Shown: piece by piece, positions 44,976 to 54,664 of the stretch | Numbering within the stretch: the stretch's first letter is position 1 | Layout of the letters: each line of letters begins with the position of its first letter | Notes under the pieces: generated by a model | Told to the model about the DNA's origin: nothing | Seen by the model: only the letters and a program-made list of their open reading frames with translations | Databases searched by the model: none | NCBI RefSeq assembly: GCF_034263275.1 | Contig: NZ_CP139559.1 | Coordinates: 2,418,001 to 2,482,000 of the forward strand | DNA length: 64,000 nucleotides | Source: Mucilaginibacter sp. cycad4 | Lineage (GTDB): Bacteria > Bacteroidota > Bacteroidia > Sphingobacteriales > Sphingobacteriaceae | Direction of reading: 5' to 3' | Position numbers and translations under genes: made by a program

Positions 44976-45440
44976 TTATGTGTTTTTAATGGCCACTTTC
45001 TTTTTATTTTTCTCGCGGACTGCCCTTACCTGTGCCGCGGTAATTACACCACTCTTATTACCGAAGCTTTTCCGTACATAGGTTAACACGTCTGCAATTT
45101 CCCGGTCTTTTAAAAAATCGTGTGCAGGCATCACGTTTGAATATGACTCACCGTCAATATCCACGTTTTCTGAAAAGCCGTTGAGCACCACTTTAATTAA
45201 CCGTGCATGATCACCTGTTATATAGGAGGTTTTAATTAATGGCGGGTTCATATTGGGCACGCCACCACCATCGGCCTGGTGGCAGGTTAAACAATGGTTT
45301 ACATAGATGGCCTTGCCATTTGCCATAGAGGTGGCCATACCTGCAACCGGCTTCGCTTTTGATTTCACCTTAATTTTAAGCTGTGCCATTAGCTGAAAAC
45401 AGCTAAAAGCAAAAAAAAGGGTCAATAAATATTTAGTCAT
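44976..45440 (-). CDS. Periplasmic c-type cytochrome (single haem)
   Basis: A 154-residue protein when started at 45440 (MTKYLLTLFFAFSCFQLMAQ, a signal peptide); an ATG at 45494 lies inside the preceding gene and was rejected. One haem-binding motif C-x-x-C-H (NHCLTCHQADGGG, about residues 51-63) and a likely axial Met in NVMPAHDFLKDREIADVLTYVR near 105. It ends in a Lys-rich tail. It starts 7 bases after the sugar dehydrogenase stop, so it is the probable electron acceptor of that enzyme, feeding the respiratory chain. Confidence 0.92.
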   Translation of the reverse strand: MTKYLLTLFFAFSCFQLMAQLKIKVKSKAKPVAGMATSMANGKAIYVNHCLTCHQADGGGVPNMNPPLIKTSYITGDHARLIKVVLNGFSENVDIDGESYSNVMPAHDFLKDREIADVLTYVRKSFGNKSGVITAAQVRAVREKNKKKVAIKNT

Positions 45441-45447
45441 TTGTTTA

Positions 45448-46731
45448 TTACTTTTTAAGATAGATAATGCGGTATATGGTACCTTTTGAATCATCTGTTA
45501 CATATAATGAACCGTCTGCACCTTGGGCAAGGCCGCAGGGACGATGATCAGCACGCCCGGCGGCTGTTTTCTCAGGTGAGCCGGAAAAGCCATCGACAAA
45601 TACTTCCCACGCACCATCAGGCTTGCCATTTTTGAAAGGCTGAAAAACCACAAAGTATCCTGCCTGCGGCTCAGGGGCTCTGTTCCAGGAACCGTGAAAA
45701 GCTATAAAAGCCCCGTTTTTATATTTTGCCGGGAACTGGTTTCCGGTATAAAACAATAAGCCATTGGGCGCCATATGACCGGGATAGGCGGCGGCGGGAT
45801 CAAGAAACTTAACATCAGCTTCTTTTTTTCCGTCGCCGCCGTATTCAGGGGCTTGTATCTTTTTATGCTGGATCTGGTCATAATACATATATGGCCAGCC
45901 TGCATTGTCCCCTTTTTTAAGGGCATATAAGCATTCGGCAGGTAATTCGGCAGATTGTTTAGTGGTATATAATTCGGGCCATGAACTGTTGAGGTTATCC
46001 CTGCCATGCTGCATTACAAAAAGCTGGTTGTCCTGCTGGTTCCAGTCCAAGCCTACCATGTTTCTTAAACCGGTTGCGTACCGTACGCCATCTCCATAGG
46101 TTTGGTTTAACTTATCGGTTTTAAATTGCCACACTCCCCCCATCGAATCCAGTATCGGGCATCCCGGGATTCCCGGCGAATGCAAGCCACGGTCTTTTTC
46201 CTGGCATGCGTTGAACCAGGCACCTATATTTACGTAGATATTGCCATCATTATCCAGCGCAAACGATTTGGTTTCATGCTGGCGACCGGCTTTTAACCCG
46301 GTAATGATTTTTTCCGGCTGATCCGGGTTGATCACTTCATTGTTATCATTTACCTTATACCTAAAAACTTCGGTATTTGATGATGCGTACAGGTATCCGT
46401 TCTTCAAATAAACTTCGGTGCCGCCATAGGTACCAAAGCCCGATTTAAGCTCGGCCTTACCATTAGGTGTTTCATGTAGCACTAAAATACCCTTGCCTTC
46501 TTTATTAGGTTTAGCGAGCTTTACATAAATATCGCCCTGCGGCGTAACTACTAAATGCCGGGCCTTTGCACCGGTTTCGGCAACTTTCAGGGCACCAAAA
46601 CCGGCAGGTAGTTTTAGGCCCGCGTTATCAGTATCGGGCACCACTTCCGATCCTGGTTTCAAGGCATAAAGTATTATGCTTACCGGCAGTAGTGTAAGAA
46701 TTATCACCCATCTAAATAGTATATTTTTCAT
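45448..46731 (-). CDS. PQQ-type glucose/sorbosone dehydrogenase family protein
   Basis: A 427-residue six-bladed propeller of the soluble aldose/sorbosone dehydrogenase group with an N-terminal signal or anchor (FRWVIILTLLPVSIILYAL). Family features: HLVVTPQGDIYVKL, TKSFALDNDGNIYVNIGAWFNACQEKDR, YATGLRNMVGLDWNQQDNQLFVMQHGRD (in parts), PAAAYPGHMAPNGLLFYTG and FIAFHGSWNR. Members oxidise aldoses with PQQ, usually giving the lactone, in the periplasm. Only the fold is certain; the PQQ dependence and sugar are inferred. A cytochrome c follows at once. It lies 12 bases after the GH28 gene. Confidence 0.85.
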   Translation of the reverse strand: MKNILFRWVIILTLLPVSIILYALKPGSEVVPDTDNAGLKLPAGFGALKVAETGAKARHLVVTPQGDIYVKLAKPNKEGKGILVLHETPNGKAELKSGFGTYGGTEVYLKNGYLYASSNTEVFRYKVNDNNEVINPDQPEKIITGLKAGRQHETKSFALDNDGNIYVNIGAWFNACQEKDRGLHSPGIPGCPILDSMGGVWQFKTDKLNQTYGDGVRYATGLRNMVGLDWNQQDNQLFVMQHGRDNLNSSWPELYTTKQSAELPAECLYALKKGDNAGWPYMYYDQIQHKKIQAPEYGGDGKKEADVKFLDPAAAYPGHMAPNGLLFYTGNQFPAKYKNGAFIAFHGSWNRAPEPQAGYFVVFQPFKNGKPDGAWEVFVDGFSGSPEKTAAGRADHRPCGLAQGADGSLYVTDDSKGTIYRIIYLKK

Positions 46732-46743
46732 GCTGTTATTTAA

Positions 46744-48300
46744 TTATAATTCTTTTTTATTCGCATTCGCCAGTTTGGTATCTGCTACCGGACGGCTGTT
46801 GTAGATATTAAAATCCTTTACCTCATTTAAAACAAACGTTGCTGAGCCTGCCGATTTTTGTGCTTTAACATGCTGAAAATCGGCGCCGGATACATGATCA
46901 AGAATAAATGGCGGGCGAAAATCGTCAGTGATGTAACTAACCTCCACATCGTTCACTTTTAAATCTTTAACATTACGAATAAAGAAGCCGTAAGAAGGCA
47001 TCGTACCGAAGCGATAAGGTTCTGGATATTCTTTTTCCAAACTAGGAACTTCACGCATAGATTGCTCTTTAGTACCACCACCCCGGTAGTAAATGCGGAT
47101 GTTGCTCAAACGCAGATCTTCAATATCATGGCCCGGGATCCCACTTATAATTGCCCCATGTTTATAATCGGCGTTATAACACACTACATTGCTAATGATC
47201 ACCCTTCTGAGCGCGCCTACCGGTGCACTTTCCGGCCCGCGCATACGTGCACCCAACCTTACAAATATTGGCGCGTTAACAATGTCCCTCATGGTGATAT
47301 TGGTGATGGTAACATCCTCTAAAAGTGCACCGTCCACAGTTTCAAGCGCCAGACCACGGCAGTAATCAAATATACAGTTGGAAATAGTGACATTCTTAAA
47401 ACCTCCGTTTGATTCTGTACCCATTTTTATGCGGCCTGTAGGGTTACCGTCAGAATATTTTTTTTCATTGCGGGTAAAAGTACCGGCCAAAAATGAGCCC
47501 TCATCATAACCGCTCACCTGGCAGTTAGTAATGGTAACATTTTCGGTAGCCCTGGCAAATCCAAATCCATAAGTGCTTTTAAGACAAATACCATCATCAT
47601 AAGGTGAATTTATACTGCAGTTTGAGATGCGCACATTCCGGCAGCAATCAATATCCATACCGTCACGGTTGGTATCCATTTTTACATCATCGATGGTAAA
47701 ATTATCTATCCCCGTGGCCAGGATCCCAAACCAGCCGCCATGCAATATGGAAATGTCCCTGATAATCACATTCCGGCACAAATAAAGACTGATGGTTTTG
47801 TTCGGGCGCTTATCATCCTCCCCTTTATTGCTCCGCACCAGGTCTTTACCCCAAATAGTACCGGGACCCAATATGGAAATATCGTGCAGGTTTTCGCCCC
47901 AGATCAGGCTGTTGTGCCAATGCCTGTGCCCAAAATCCTGGTAGTTATTGTCAATTTTAGCTTCGGGTTCGTCATAACCTGAGGCAGCGTCAATAGGAGC
48001 GGCAATTATAGTAGCCCCCTGATCGATATACAGGCTGATACCACTTTTAAGATGAATAGAACCGCTTAAATAATTCCCTGCCGGGAAATAAACCGTTCCG
48101 CCGCCGGCTGCGGCCGCAGCTTCAATTGCTTTATTGATATTTGGGGTGTCAACAGATTTCCCATCGCCTTTTGCCCCATATAACTTTACATTATATGGGG
48201 GTGTTTCCGGCGATGTACTACCATTTGCCTCAGCTTTAAAAAAGCAAAAGGGCAAAAGAAAAATTAAAAGAACACGAATTACAGTGTGGTGTTTTTTCAT
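46744..48300 (-). CDS. GH28 family polygalacturonase-type enzyme (copy 2)
   Basis: A 518-residue beta-helix enzyme from the ATG at 48300 (MKKHHTVIRVLLIFLLPFCFFKAEA, a signal peptide); an ATG five codons earlier is possible. GH28 motifs: YNVKLYGAKGDGKSVDTPNINKAIE, NRDGMDIDCC and SPYDDGICLKS with the catalytic Asp residues, and GRIKMGTES supplying the Arg-Ile-Lys signature. VDGALLEDVTITN and the ISGIPGHDIEDL turns complete the helix. It is only loosely similar to the other GH28 here, so the two probably cut different linkages. It is the first enzyme after susD. Confidence 0.92.
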   Translation of the reverse strand: MKKHHTVIRVLLIFLLPFCFFKAEANGSTSPETPPYNVKLYGAKGDGKSVDTPNINKAIEAAAAAGGGTVYFPAGNYLSGSIHLKSGISLYIDQGATIIAAPIDAASGYDEPEAKIDNNYQDFGHRHWHNSLIWGENLHDISILGPGTIWGKDLVRSNKGEDDKRPNKTISLYLCRNVIIRDISILHGGWFGILATGIDNFTIDDVKMDTNRDGMDIDCCRNVRISNCSINSPYDDGICLKSTYGFGFARATENVTITNCQVSGYDEGSFLAGTFTRNEKKYSDGNPTGRIKMGTESNGGFKNVTISNCIFDYCRGLALETVDGALLEDVTITNITMRDIVNAPIFVRLGARMRGPESAPVGALRRVIISNVVCYNADYKHGAIISGIPGHDIEDLRLSNIRIYYRGGGTKEQSMREVPSLEKEYPEPYRFGTMPSYGFFIRNVKDLKVNDVEVSYITDDFRPPFILDHVSGADFQHVKAQKSAGSATFVLNEVKDFNIYNSRPVADTKLANANKKEL

Positions 48301-48347
48301 AGTATTTTTTATCACTTTACAATATATACCTTGAATTTAACCCTGGC

Positions 48348-50057
48348 TTACCAGCCTGGGTTTTGTGGATATGGGGTACCGGTAATTGTTGCATCAATTT
48401 GTGTTTGCGGAATAGGGCGCAGCACATGAAATGGTTTAATATTACTTTTACCATCGGTATTATGCAGTTTCACCCTTTCCAACAGCTTGCCTGTCCTTGC
48501 CAGGTCAAGCCAGCGCACAAGCTCGCCGCACAATTCTCTCGAACGCTCATCCAAAATGAAATCCAGCGTCAGCTTATCGGCAGTAATATCCATTGCCGCA
48601 GCGTTGCCCGAAGGATAAGCAGCCCTTTCGCGGATTGCGTTAACATATTGCACCGCATCGCCGGCACGGCCATCCATAACTAATGCCTCGGCAGCAATTA
48701 AATAGGTTTCGGCTAAGCGATAGATAATTATAGGCCTGCTTGAGGGCGAATTTTGATCGGGCCGTTTGGTGTCAAAATATTTGATCATAGCAGGCGACAA
48801 AGCAATGCTATACTTAGCAGGCGGAATAACCTGGTAACGATAACCGGCGATCTGATCCGAAGTCATAGCCTTACCCGGCATCCAGATAGCAGTATCGCCT
48901 ACAGTAAATTTAGGCCCCCCGGGCTGAGCGCCGGCAGGCGCCCCGGCCGGCAGGGGATTAGACCATGTAGGTATTGAGGCTGCATTATTACATAACCAGG
49001 CGGTTTGAAACGTTTTATTATAACGCTGGTCATTAACCCTTTCACTAAATATGGTATCGGTAAGCCAATGTGTGGGCACCACGCGAATGTATGGACGCCC
49101 GTAAAGGGTACTGCGCTGCATACCGGGCTGCACCTCATACTTAGGCACAAATAAATGACATAGCAGGTTATCCGGGCCGCTGTTATTTTGTGTAGCCGAA
49201 CCGTTATAAGCCAATGTAGTTGTGTGCTGTACAGTCCACAATATTTCACTGTTGGCTTCATTGCCTTCGGCAAATACCTTTCCAAAATCCTGCTGCAATT
49301 TCATGCCGCCCGCGGGTGCAACATTGGTTATAAGGTCTATTGCAGTAGCGTAGGCATTTTTATAATCGTCTGCCTGTTTAGCCGATGAACCTGCTCTTGT
49401 TAAGTATACTTTTGCGAGCATATGCATGGCTGCTGCTTTTGTTGCCCTGCCGGTTTGCACACCATTGGTTAAAGGGGTTGCCGGAAGAACTGCTATAGCA
49501 TCTTTCAAGTCCTGAACTATGAAATCATACACATCGGCCATTTTGGCCCTGGTGGCCGAAGTTGTAGGCACCGACTGGAATGTTTTATTTAAAGTTACAT
49601 CGCCCCAAAACTGGACTAATATAAAGTAATAATTTGCCCTCAAAAACTTGGCTTCACCAACCATGCTGGCTGCCGATGTGGCGTCAATACCGGCCGGAAC
49701 ACTACCGATCAAACCATTACAGGTGTTGATATAGGTGTAGCAATTTTTCCAGATGGTGGCAACAGTACCATCGGCAGTATTAAAGTTACTGTTATATTTT
49801 ACCATGCCGTTGTTACCATCGTTACCGGCAATAAATTCATCTGTACCGGGGACGGTCATTTCAAAATAGGTATCCGGGCCCCAAATAGTTCTGAAGCCTG
49901 CATAGGCTGCAGTGAGACCTGCCTGAAAACCCTGGCTTGTTGTAAAAAAAGCGGGGGTAAGTGTTGATTTCGGGTCCTCTATCAGTGTTTTTTTACAAGC
50001 TGTAGTTATCAGACCTAAAAACAAACAGGTGTATAAATATATAGATATCCTTTTCAT
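48348..50057 (-). CDS. SusD/RagB family lipoprotein (pectin locus)
   Basis: A 569-residue surface lipoprotein, lipobox LITTAC near residues 16-21 (MKRISIYLYTCLFLGLITTACKK in parts). SusD features: ITPAFFTTSQGFQAGLTAAYAGFR-like N-terminal segment, FLRANYYFILVQFWGDV near residue 138, the TPR segment IIYRLAETYLIAAEALVMDGRAGDA and the NPGW C-terminus. It binds glycans at the SusC mouth. It starts 11 bases after susC and is followed 47 bases later by GH28. Confidence 0.95.
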   Translation of the reverse strand: MKRISIYLYTCLFLGLITTACKKTLIEDPKSTLTPAFFTTSQGFQAGLTAAYAGFRTIWGPDTYFEMTVPGTDEFIAGNDGNNGMVKYNSNFNTADGTVATIWKNCYTYINTCNGLIGSVPAGIDATSAASMVGEAKFLRANYYFILVQFWGDVTLNKTFQSVPTTSATRAKMADVYDFIVQDLKDAIAVLPATPLTNGVQTGRATKAAAMHMLAKVYLTRAGSSAKQADDYKNAYATAIDLITNVAPAGGMKLQQDFGKVFAEGNEANSEILWTVQHTTTLAYNGSATQNNSGPDNLLCHLFVPKYEVQPGMQRSTLYGRPYIRVVPTHWLTDTIFSERVNDQRYNKTFQTAWLCNNAASIPTWSNPLPAGAPAGAQPGGPKFTVGDTAIWMPGKAMTSDQIAGYRYQVIPPAKYSIALSPAMIKYFDTKRPDQNSPSSRPIIIYRLAETYLIAAEALVMDGRAGDAVQYVNAIRERAAYPSGNAAAMDITADKLTLDFILDERSRELCGELVRWLDLARTGKLLERVKLHNTDGKSNIKPFHVLRPIPQTQIDATITGTPYPQNPGW

Positions 50058-50068
50058 CTTATTTAAAT

Positions 50069-53000
50069 TTAAAGTGTCATGTTAATACCGAATGTAAATG
50101 ACTTTGTAGGAGGCGTATCTACGTTTAAAGCTCCGGCTGTTTCCGGATCCAACCCGTGATAAGTATTACGATACGGAGAAAAGAGAATAAATGGGTTTTG
50201 CGCCGTAGCATATATTCTCAGCGACCGGGCACTGATACGCTTTGTTATGGATTCGGGCATGTTATAGCCTAAAGTGAGGCTCCTGATCTTAAGAAAAGTG
50301 CCATCAAAGTAACTTAACGTTGATGAATAAGGCGTATTGGTTGAAGCAGAATTGGGTTTAGGATAATAATTCTGATGATTGGTTGGCGTCCAGTAATCCT
50401 CGTTCAGGTTATTATAATTACCCTGGAAGGTATTGATAAAGCTACCACTCTGGAACATTTTTGAAGTTATTAATCCTCCCACCCTGTAAGCAGCCACTAC
50501 GGTAAAATCAAATCCTTTATAACCTATGCGGTTGGTAAAACCGCCGGTATAAGTTGGCTGATCAGATCCAAGCACAATCCTGTCGGCAGCGCTGATCTTT
50601 CCATCTTTATTTACATCCTCTACCCTGATGGTACCAATTACAGAACCTGTGCCGGTGGTTGTAAGGCCTAAGCTTTTAGCCTGGGCAGTATCGGCGGCAG
50701 TATTTTGCCAGATACCAATTTTTTTATAATCAAATATGGCATTAATAGGTTGCCCCACAAACAAACCGTTTGTGATATCCTGGGTAACCCCGCTTGCTAA
50801 TTTGGTTACTTTGCCCCTGTTAAAGGCGATGTTAAAATTGGTGCTCCAGCTAACTGTGTTTCTGCCATTGCCGGGTAAATTGATAGTACTTATGCTTACT
50901 TCAATACCCTTATTTTGTGTTTGGCCCACATTGGTTAAAATACTGTTTGGAATACCCGAAGTAGGCGGTAACGACAATGGCAACAGTAACGACCTGGTAT
51001 ACTGATGGTAAGCTTCAACTGTACCCGTAACCCGCCCCTGGAAAAGCCCGAAATCAACGCCCGCATTTAATGTAGAAGTATACTCCCATGTTAGATTTGG
51101 ATTAGGAACATTTGTTGGATAAGCTCCGGTAAGGTTTGTAGAGCCAAAATTATAGGTAACCGATGATAAAGCACCCAAAGTTTGGTAAGGATTAATAGAG
51201 GTATTACCAACGGTACCGTAACTTGCCCTTAATTTAAGGTTTGACAGTACGTTTGAGTTCATTAAAAAAGGCTCTTTCGTAACATTCCATGCTATTGCCG
51301 CCGAAGGGAATACATGATATTTATTGCCCGGCGCCAGGCGCGACGATCCATCTGAACGCATGGTTAAGGTAAGCAGGTATTTATTGGCATAGCCATAATT
51401 AATCCGGGCCATGTACGAAATAATATCCCATTTGGAGTATGATCCCGAGCCGTTTAAATTAGCTCCGTACTGCGGGTTAAAATACTGCACTCCATCTGAC
51501 AGGATATTATTATAACTAAAGGAGTTTGACTGCGACTGGCTCTCCTGCAAACTGTAAAGGCCTGTAAAATTAACATGGTGTTTTTGCGCAAATACTTTAT
51601 CGTAAGTCAATATGTTTTCAAGCGTATAATTATAGCTGTAAGTACTTTGGTTATTTGCTGTTGATGCACCACCCAGGTTATTGGTAGTAGCACTGGCGTA
51701 GTAGTTACCGTAAATATCAGGCCTTATTTCAGCACCGCCATTAAACCTGTATTTTAAACCGGGTGCAGGGCTGGCTTCGAGGTAAGCTGTTGTAAAAGTT
51801 CCAAACCTTTTACGTGTTTCAACAGCAGCGCCCGGAACAAAATTTGCAAGCGGGTTCCATACCTGGTTAGCACTTCCGGCGGTAAAACCTACCAGTTTGC
51901 CGGTAGCATCATCATAAGGTGTTGAAAGCGGGCTTGCCCTTAAAGCCTGGCCAAGCGGGTTTGCATTTTCACCATTGGTATAGCTCAGGGTATTCAGGCT
52001 GCTTAAACCAACTTTTACATATTTTCCCAGTTGCTGATCAACACTCAGCTTAACAGAATACCGAACAAATGACTGTCCGAAATAGATCCCGGTTTCGTTG
52101 TAATATCCGCCCGATATAGCATATTGGGTAAGCTCGTTACCTCCTGCAACACCTATTTGATGATCGGTTACAAAGCCATTTTTATAAATAAGCTTCTGCC
52201 AGTCGGTATTGCGCCCGCTTTTTATGGAAGCTACCTCCTGCGGAGCAAAGGAACCATCGGTTAAAAATGCGGGATCATCAATGCCGGTATATTTACCTGG
52301 ATTTCCGTTGATCAGGCCCCATTTTTTCAGATCCTCAAACTGAGGTCCGTTCATAATATTATATTGCCCCATTGGTTTATTGAAACCAGCATATCCGCTA
52401 TAGGTGATAGAAGCTGCGCCGCCCTTTTTACCTCTGCGTGTAGAAACGAGCAAAACACCGTTTGCACCTCTTGAACCATAGATAGCTGTAGAAGAAGCAT
52501 CTTTTAAGATCTCTAACGAGGTGATATCATCAGGGTTGATATCATTCAAACTGCCATTAAACGGGATCCCGTCAACTACAATCAGGGGTGAGTTTGAGGC
52601 ATTTATAGACCTGTTTCCACGAATTAAGATAGAAGGAGATGCTCCCGGGTGGCTATTACCTCCGCTTTTCTGAATATCTACACCAGCAGCTTGCCCCTGC
52701 AAAGCCTGGCCAAGGTTAGCGGCCGGGACGTCACGCAGCGACTGTTCGCTAACTGAAACAATTGAACCTGTTACATCTGACTTTTTCTGAACACCGTAAC
52801 CAACTACAATAACATCACTTAATGATTTCAAGTCACTGATCATGGTTACATTGATACTTGTTTGATTGTTTACCGCTACTTTTTGCGTTTTATAACCAAC
52901 TGAAGAAAATATAAGCGTAGCATCGGCAGCTACTTTAATAGTGTATTCGCCTTTGGGGTTAGTGATCACCCCTCTTCCAAGGCCTTCAATACTTACAGAA

Positions 53001-53467
53001 ACACCCGGCAATCCGCCATTTAAATCGGTTACTTTACCTGTAACTGTAATATCAGCAGCTTCAATATTTTGCTCATTGGTTTTATTGGTTAGTACACTGG
53101 ATTTAACAGAAGCTGATTTATCATAAATTACAATTCCGGTATTTATCTCTTTATATGACAAACGGGTTTTGGCAAATAAGTAATTAAGGATTTTACCCAG
53201 CGGCTCATCATTGAATTTACGCGGGTTTATTTTATAACCTTTTAATTCATCCGGGTTATAAGAAAACTTAATATTGGTTTGTTTTTCAAGTTTATCAATT
53301 GAGCTTTGCAATGATTCGTTGCCAAACGCAATTTTTACGGGGAAATCTGAAATCTGGCTCTTTGCATGTTTAGCAAGCAATACCTGGCAAAATACCATGG
53401 AACTAACCATAGCAATCATTGATACCTTCATGAAAAAATTAAAAAATTTAGTCGATTTTTTTTTCAT
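50069..53467 (-). CDS. SusC-type TonB-dependent transporter with STN domain (pectin locus)
   Basis: A 1132-residue outer membrane transporter. Order: signal peptide (about 1-37); STN domain (about 42-115, VKIAFGNESLQSSIDKLEKQ, PLGKILNYLFAKTRLSYKE); regulatory beta domain (VTGKVTDLNGGLPGVSVSIEG); plug beginning near a TonB-box-like SDVIVVGYGVQKK and including SPLIVVDGIPFNGSLNDINPDD and SRGANGVLLVST; barrel to the C-terminal SFTFGINMTL. The STN domain and preceding fecR and sigma genes show that this locus is controlled by ligand passage through the transporter. It should import pectic oligosaccharides. Confidence 0.96.
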   Translation of the reverse strand: MKKKSTKFFNFFMKVSMIAMVSSMVFCQVLLAKHAKSQISDFPVKIAFGNESLQSSIDKLEKQTNIKFSYNPDELKGYKINPRKFNDEPLGKILNYLFAKTRLSYKEINTGIVIYDKSASVKSSVLTNKTNEQNIEAADITVTGKVTDLNGGLPGVSVSIEGLGRGVITNPKGEYTIKVAADATLIFSSVGYKTQKVAVNNQTSINVTMISDLKSLSDVIVVGYGVQKKSDVTGSIVSVSEQSLRDVPAANLGQALQGQAAGVDIQKSGGNSHPGASPSILIRGNRSINASNSPLIVVDGIPFNGSLNDINPDDITSLEILKDASSTAIYGSRGANGVLLVSTRRGKKGGAASITYSGYAGFNKPMGQYNIMNGPQFEDLKKWGLINGNPGKYTGIDDPAFLTDGSFAPQEVASIKSGRNTDWQKLIYKNGFVTDHQIGVAGGNELTQYAISGGYYNETGIYFGQSFVRYSVKLSVDQQLGKYVKVGLSSLNTLSYTNGENANPLGQALRASPLSTPYDDATGKLVGFTAGSANQVWNPLANFVPGAAVETRKRFGTFTTAYLEASPAPGLKYRFNGGAEIRPDIYGNYYASATTNNLGGASTANNQSTYSYNYTLENILTYDKVFAQKHHVNFTGLYSLQESQSQSNSFSYNNILSDGVQYFNPQYGANLNGSGSYSKWDIISYMARINYGYANKYLLTLTMRSDGSSRLAPGNKYHVFPSAAIAWNVTKEPFLMNSNVLSNLKLRASYGTVGNTSINPYQTLGALSSVTYNFGSTNLTGAYPTNVPNPNLTWEYTSTLNAGVDFGLFQGRVTGTVEAYHQYTRSLLLPLSLPPTSGIPNSILTNVGQTQNKGIEVSISTINLPGNGRNTVSWSTNFNIAFNRGKVTKLASGVTQDITNGLFVGQPINAIFDYKKIGIWQNTAADTAQAKSLGLTTTGTGSVIGTIRVEDVNKDGKISAADRIVLGSDQPTYTGGFTNRIGYKGFDFTVVAAYRVGGLITSKMFQSGSFINTFQGNYNNLNEDYWTPTNHQNYYPKPNSASTNTPYSSTLSYFDGTFLKIRSLTLGYNMPESITKRISARSLRIYATAQNPFILFSPYRNTYHGLDPETAGALNVDTPPTKSFTFGINMTL

Positions 53468-53500
53468 CTTTACGAGGTTTTTATTCTTAAAAACTATATG

Positions 53501-53582
53501 AATTATTGGATTAGCTTGGAACCTGCCAATAATTTATATCTGCACTCTCTGCCTGTACCCCTGCAGCCTGGCTTCGGGGGTA
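53501..53582 (-). promoter_or_regulatory. Two hairpins in the fecR-susC gap
   Basis: On the minus strand, reading toward susC: a GC-rich hairpin TACCCC ... GGGGTA (53556-53582) with an inner AGCC/GGCT stem, then AATTATTGG ... CCAATAATT (53501-53534), a 9-bp stem with a 16-nt loop, 34 bases before the susC start. Neither ends in a T run. They probably tune read-through or mRNA stability between regulator and transporter genes. Confidence 0.5.
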
Positions 53583-53596
53583 TTGGCTTTTTGGGT

Positions 53597-54484
53597 TTAA
53601 CTGTTTTCGTTTTTCGCCAGGTAAACCTCCTTTCCTTTCAAAACATAATTTAAATGATGGATGGTTTTAATGATTTCCAGCACATACGGCAGCGTATTAT
53701 TATTTGAAAAATGAATAGTTGTTGTTAAATGATCAATCTTTTTATGGTTATAGTTCACATGAATATCATAGGTATTTTCAAGCCTCATCACCAACTCATC
53801 AAATGAAACATTATATAAATTAACTTCGCTTGATTTCCATGCTGCTACCTTTTCGGCATCAATTGTCCTGATATGATGAGTAGCCTTTTCCTGGTCGTAA
53901 ATAATCTCTTTATCCGGCGTAAGCACCCCGAAATTTTCGGCACTATTACCAACAGCAACGCGCCCCCTGGTAACTGTTAACCTTACATCGCTGATGTTCT
54001 TATAAAATTTTACGTTAAAAGCTGTGCCTAATACCTGTGCATGTAAACGGCCATAATGAACTATAAAAGGCGAGGTGCTATCATGCTTTACATCGAAGTA
54101 AGCTTCACCATTAACCAATTGTATCTCCCTGCTTTTTCCAAAGCGTTCGGGAAACTTAATTGTTGATCCTGAGTTTAACCATACGGTTGATCCGTCGGGA
54201 AGGGTTATTGTTTTGAGATTGCCTTTTTTTGCAGTTACGGCAATCATGGCGGCTTTATCTTTAACCGACAATTTGAAGTAAAAAAGCACCGCGCTGCACA
54301 TCAATACCAGTGAAGCGGCAACGGCATATTTGGCTGCTGATATTTTTATAAAATGCCATCTGCCATAAATTTCTTTATGAATCTGATAAAGCATTTCCTT
54401 CTCTATAGCCTGCATAGCTTTTTCATCCTCAAGATGGTCATCTCCGGGATGAGGGCCGCGGCCGGGCTTGCGCCATTTTATCAT
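53597..54484 (-). CDS. FecR-family anti-sigma factor (pectin locus)
   Basis: A 295-residue inner-membrane protein. A short cytoplasmic N-terminus (about 1-50), one membrane helix (about 51-70, AKYAVAASLVLMCSAVLFYF), then the periplasmic FecR domain (TAKKGNLKTITLPDGSTVWLN, VNGEAYFDVKHDSTSPFIVHY, AQVLGTAFNVKFY) and a C-terminal STN-contacting region (VSFDELVMRLENTYDIHVNYNHKKI in parts). It would control the ECF sigma factor encoded 180 bases upstream in response to the SusC STN domain. Confidence 0.93.
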   Translation of the reverse strand: MIKWRKPGRGPHPGDDHLEDEKAMQAIEKEMLYQIHKEIYGRWHFIKISAAKYAVAASLVLMCSAVLFYFKLSVKDKAAMIAVTAKKGNLKTITLPDGSTVWLNSGSTIKFPERFGKSREIQLVNGEAYFDVKHDSTSPFIVHYGRLHAQVLGTAFNVKFYKNISDVRLTVTRGRVAVGNSAENFGVLTPDKEIIYDQEKATHHIRTIDAEKVAAWKSSEVNLYNVSFDELVMRLENTYDIHVNYNHKKIDHLTTTIHFSNNNTLPYVLEIIKTIHHLNYVLKGKEVYLAKNENS

Positions 54485-54664
54485 TATGAATAGTATTATT
54501 TTAAGTTTATCTCAACCGCTTAAAGCAGTTTTTGGGCTTTGATACCGTATATACAAAGCCAACTGGTTTTGGTACCAGATTTATTTTACTTTTTTACAAT
54601 AAAATATTGATGCCCATTATGAGCAGAAAAAGCGGTAACGTAATTAAGGGCATTTAAATGATTT

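Noticed and set aside
45441..45494. Longer start for the cytochrome c
   Set aside because: It overlaps the dehydrogenase gene and pushes the signal peptide to residue 19; the 45440 start gives a normal secreted protein.
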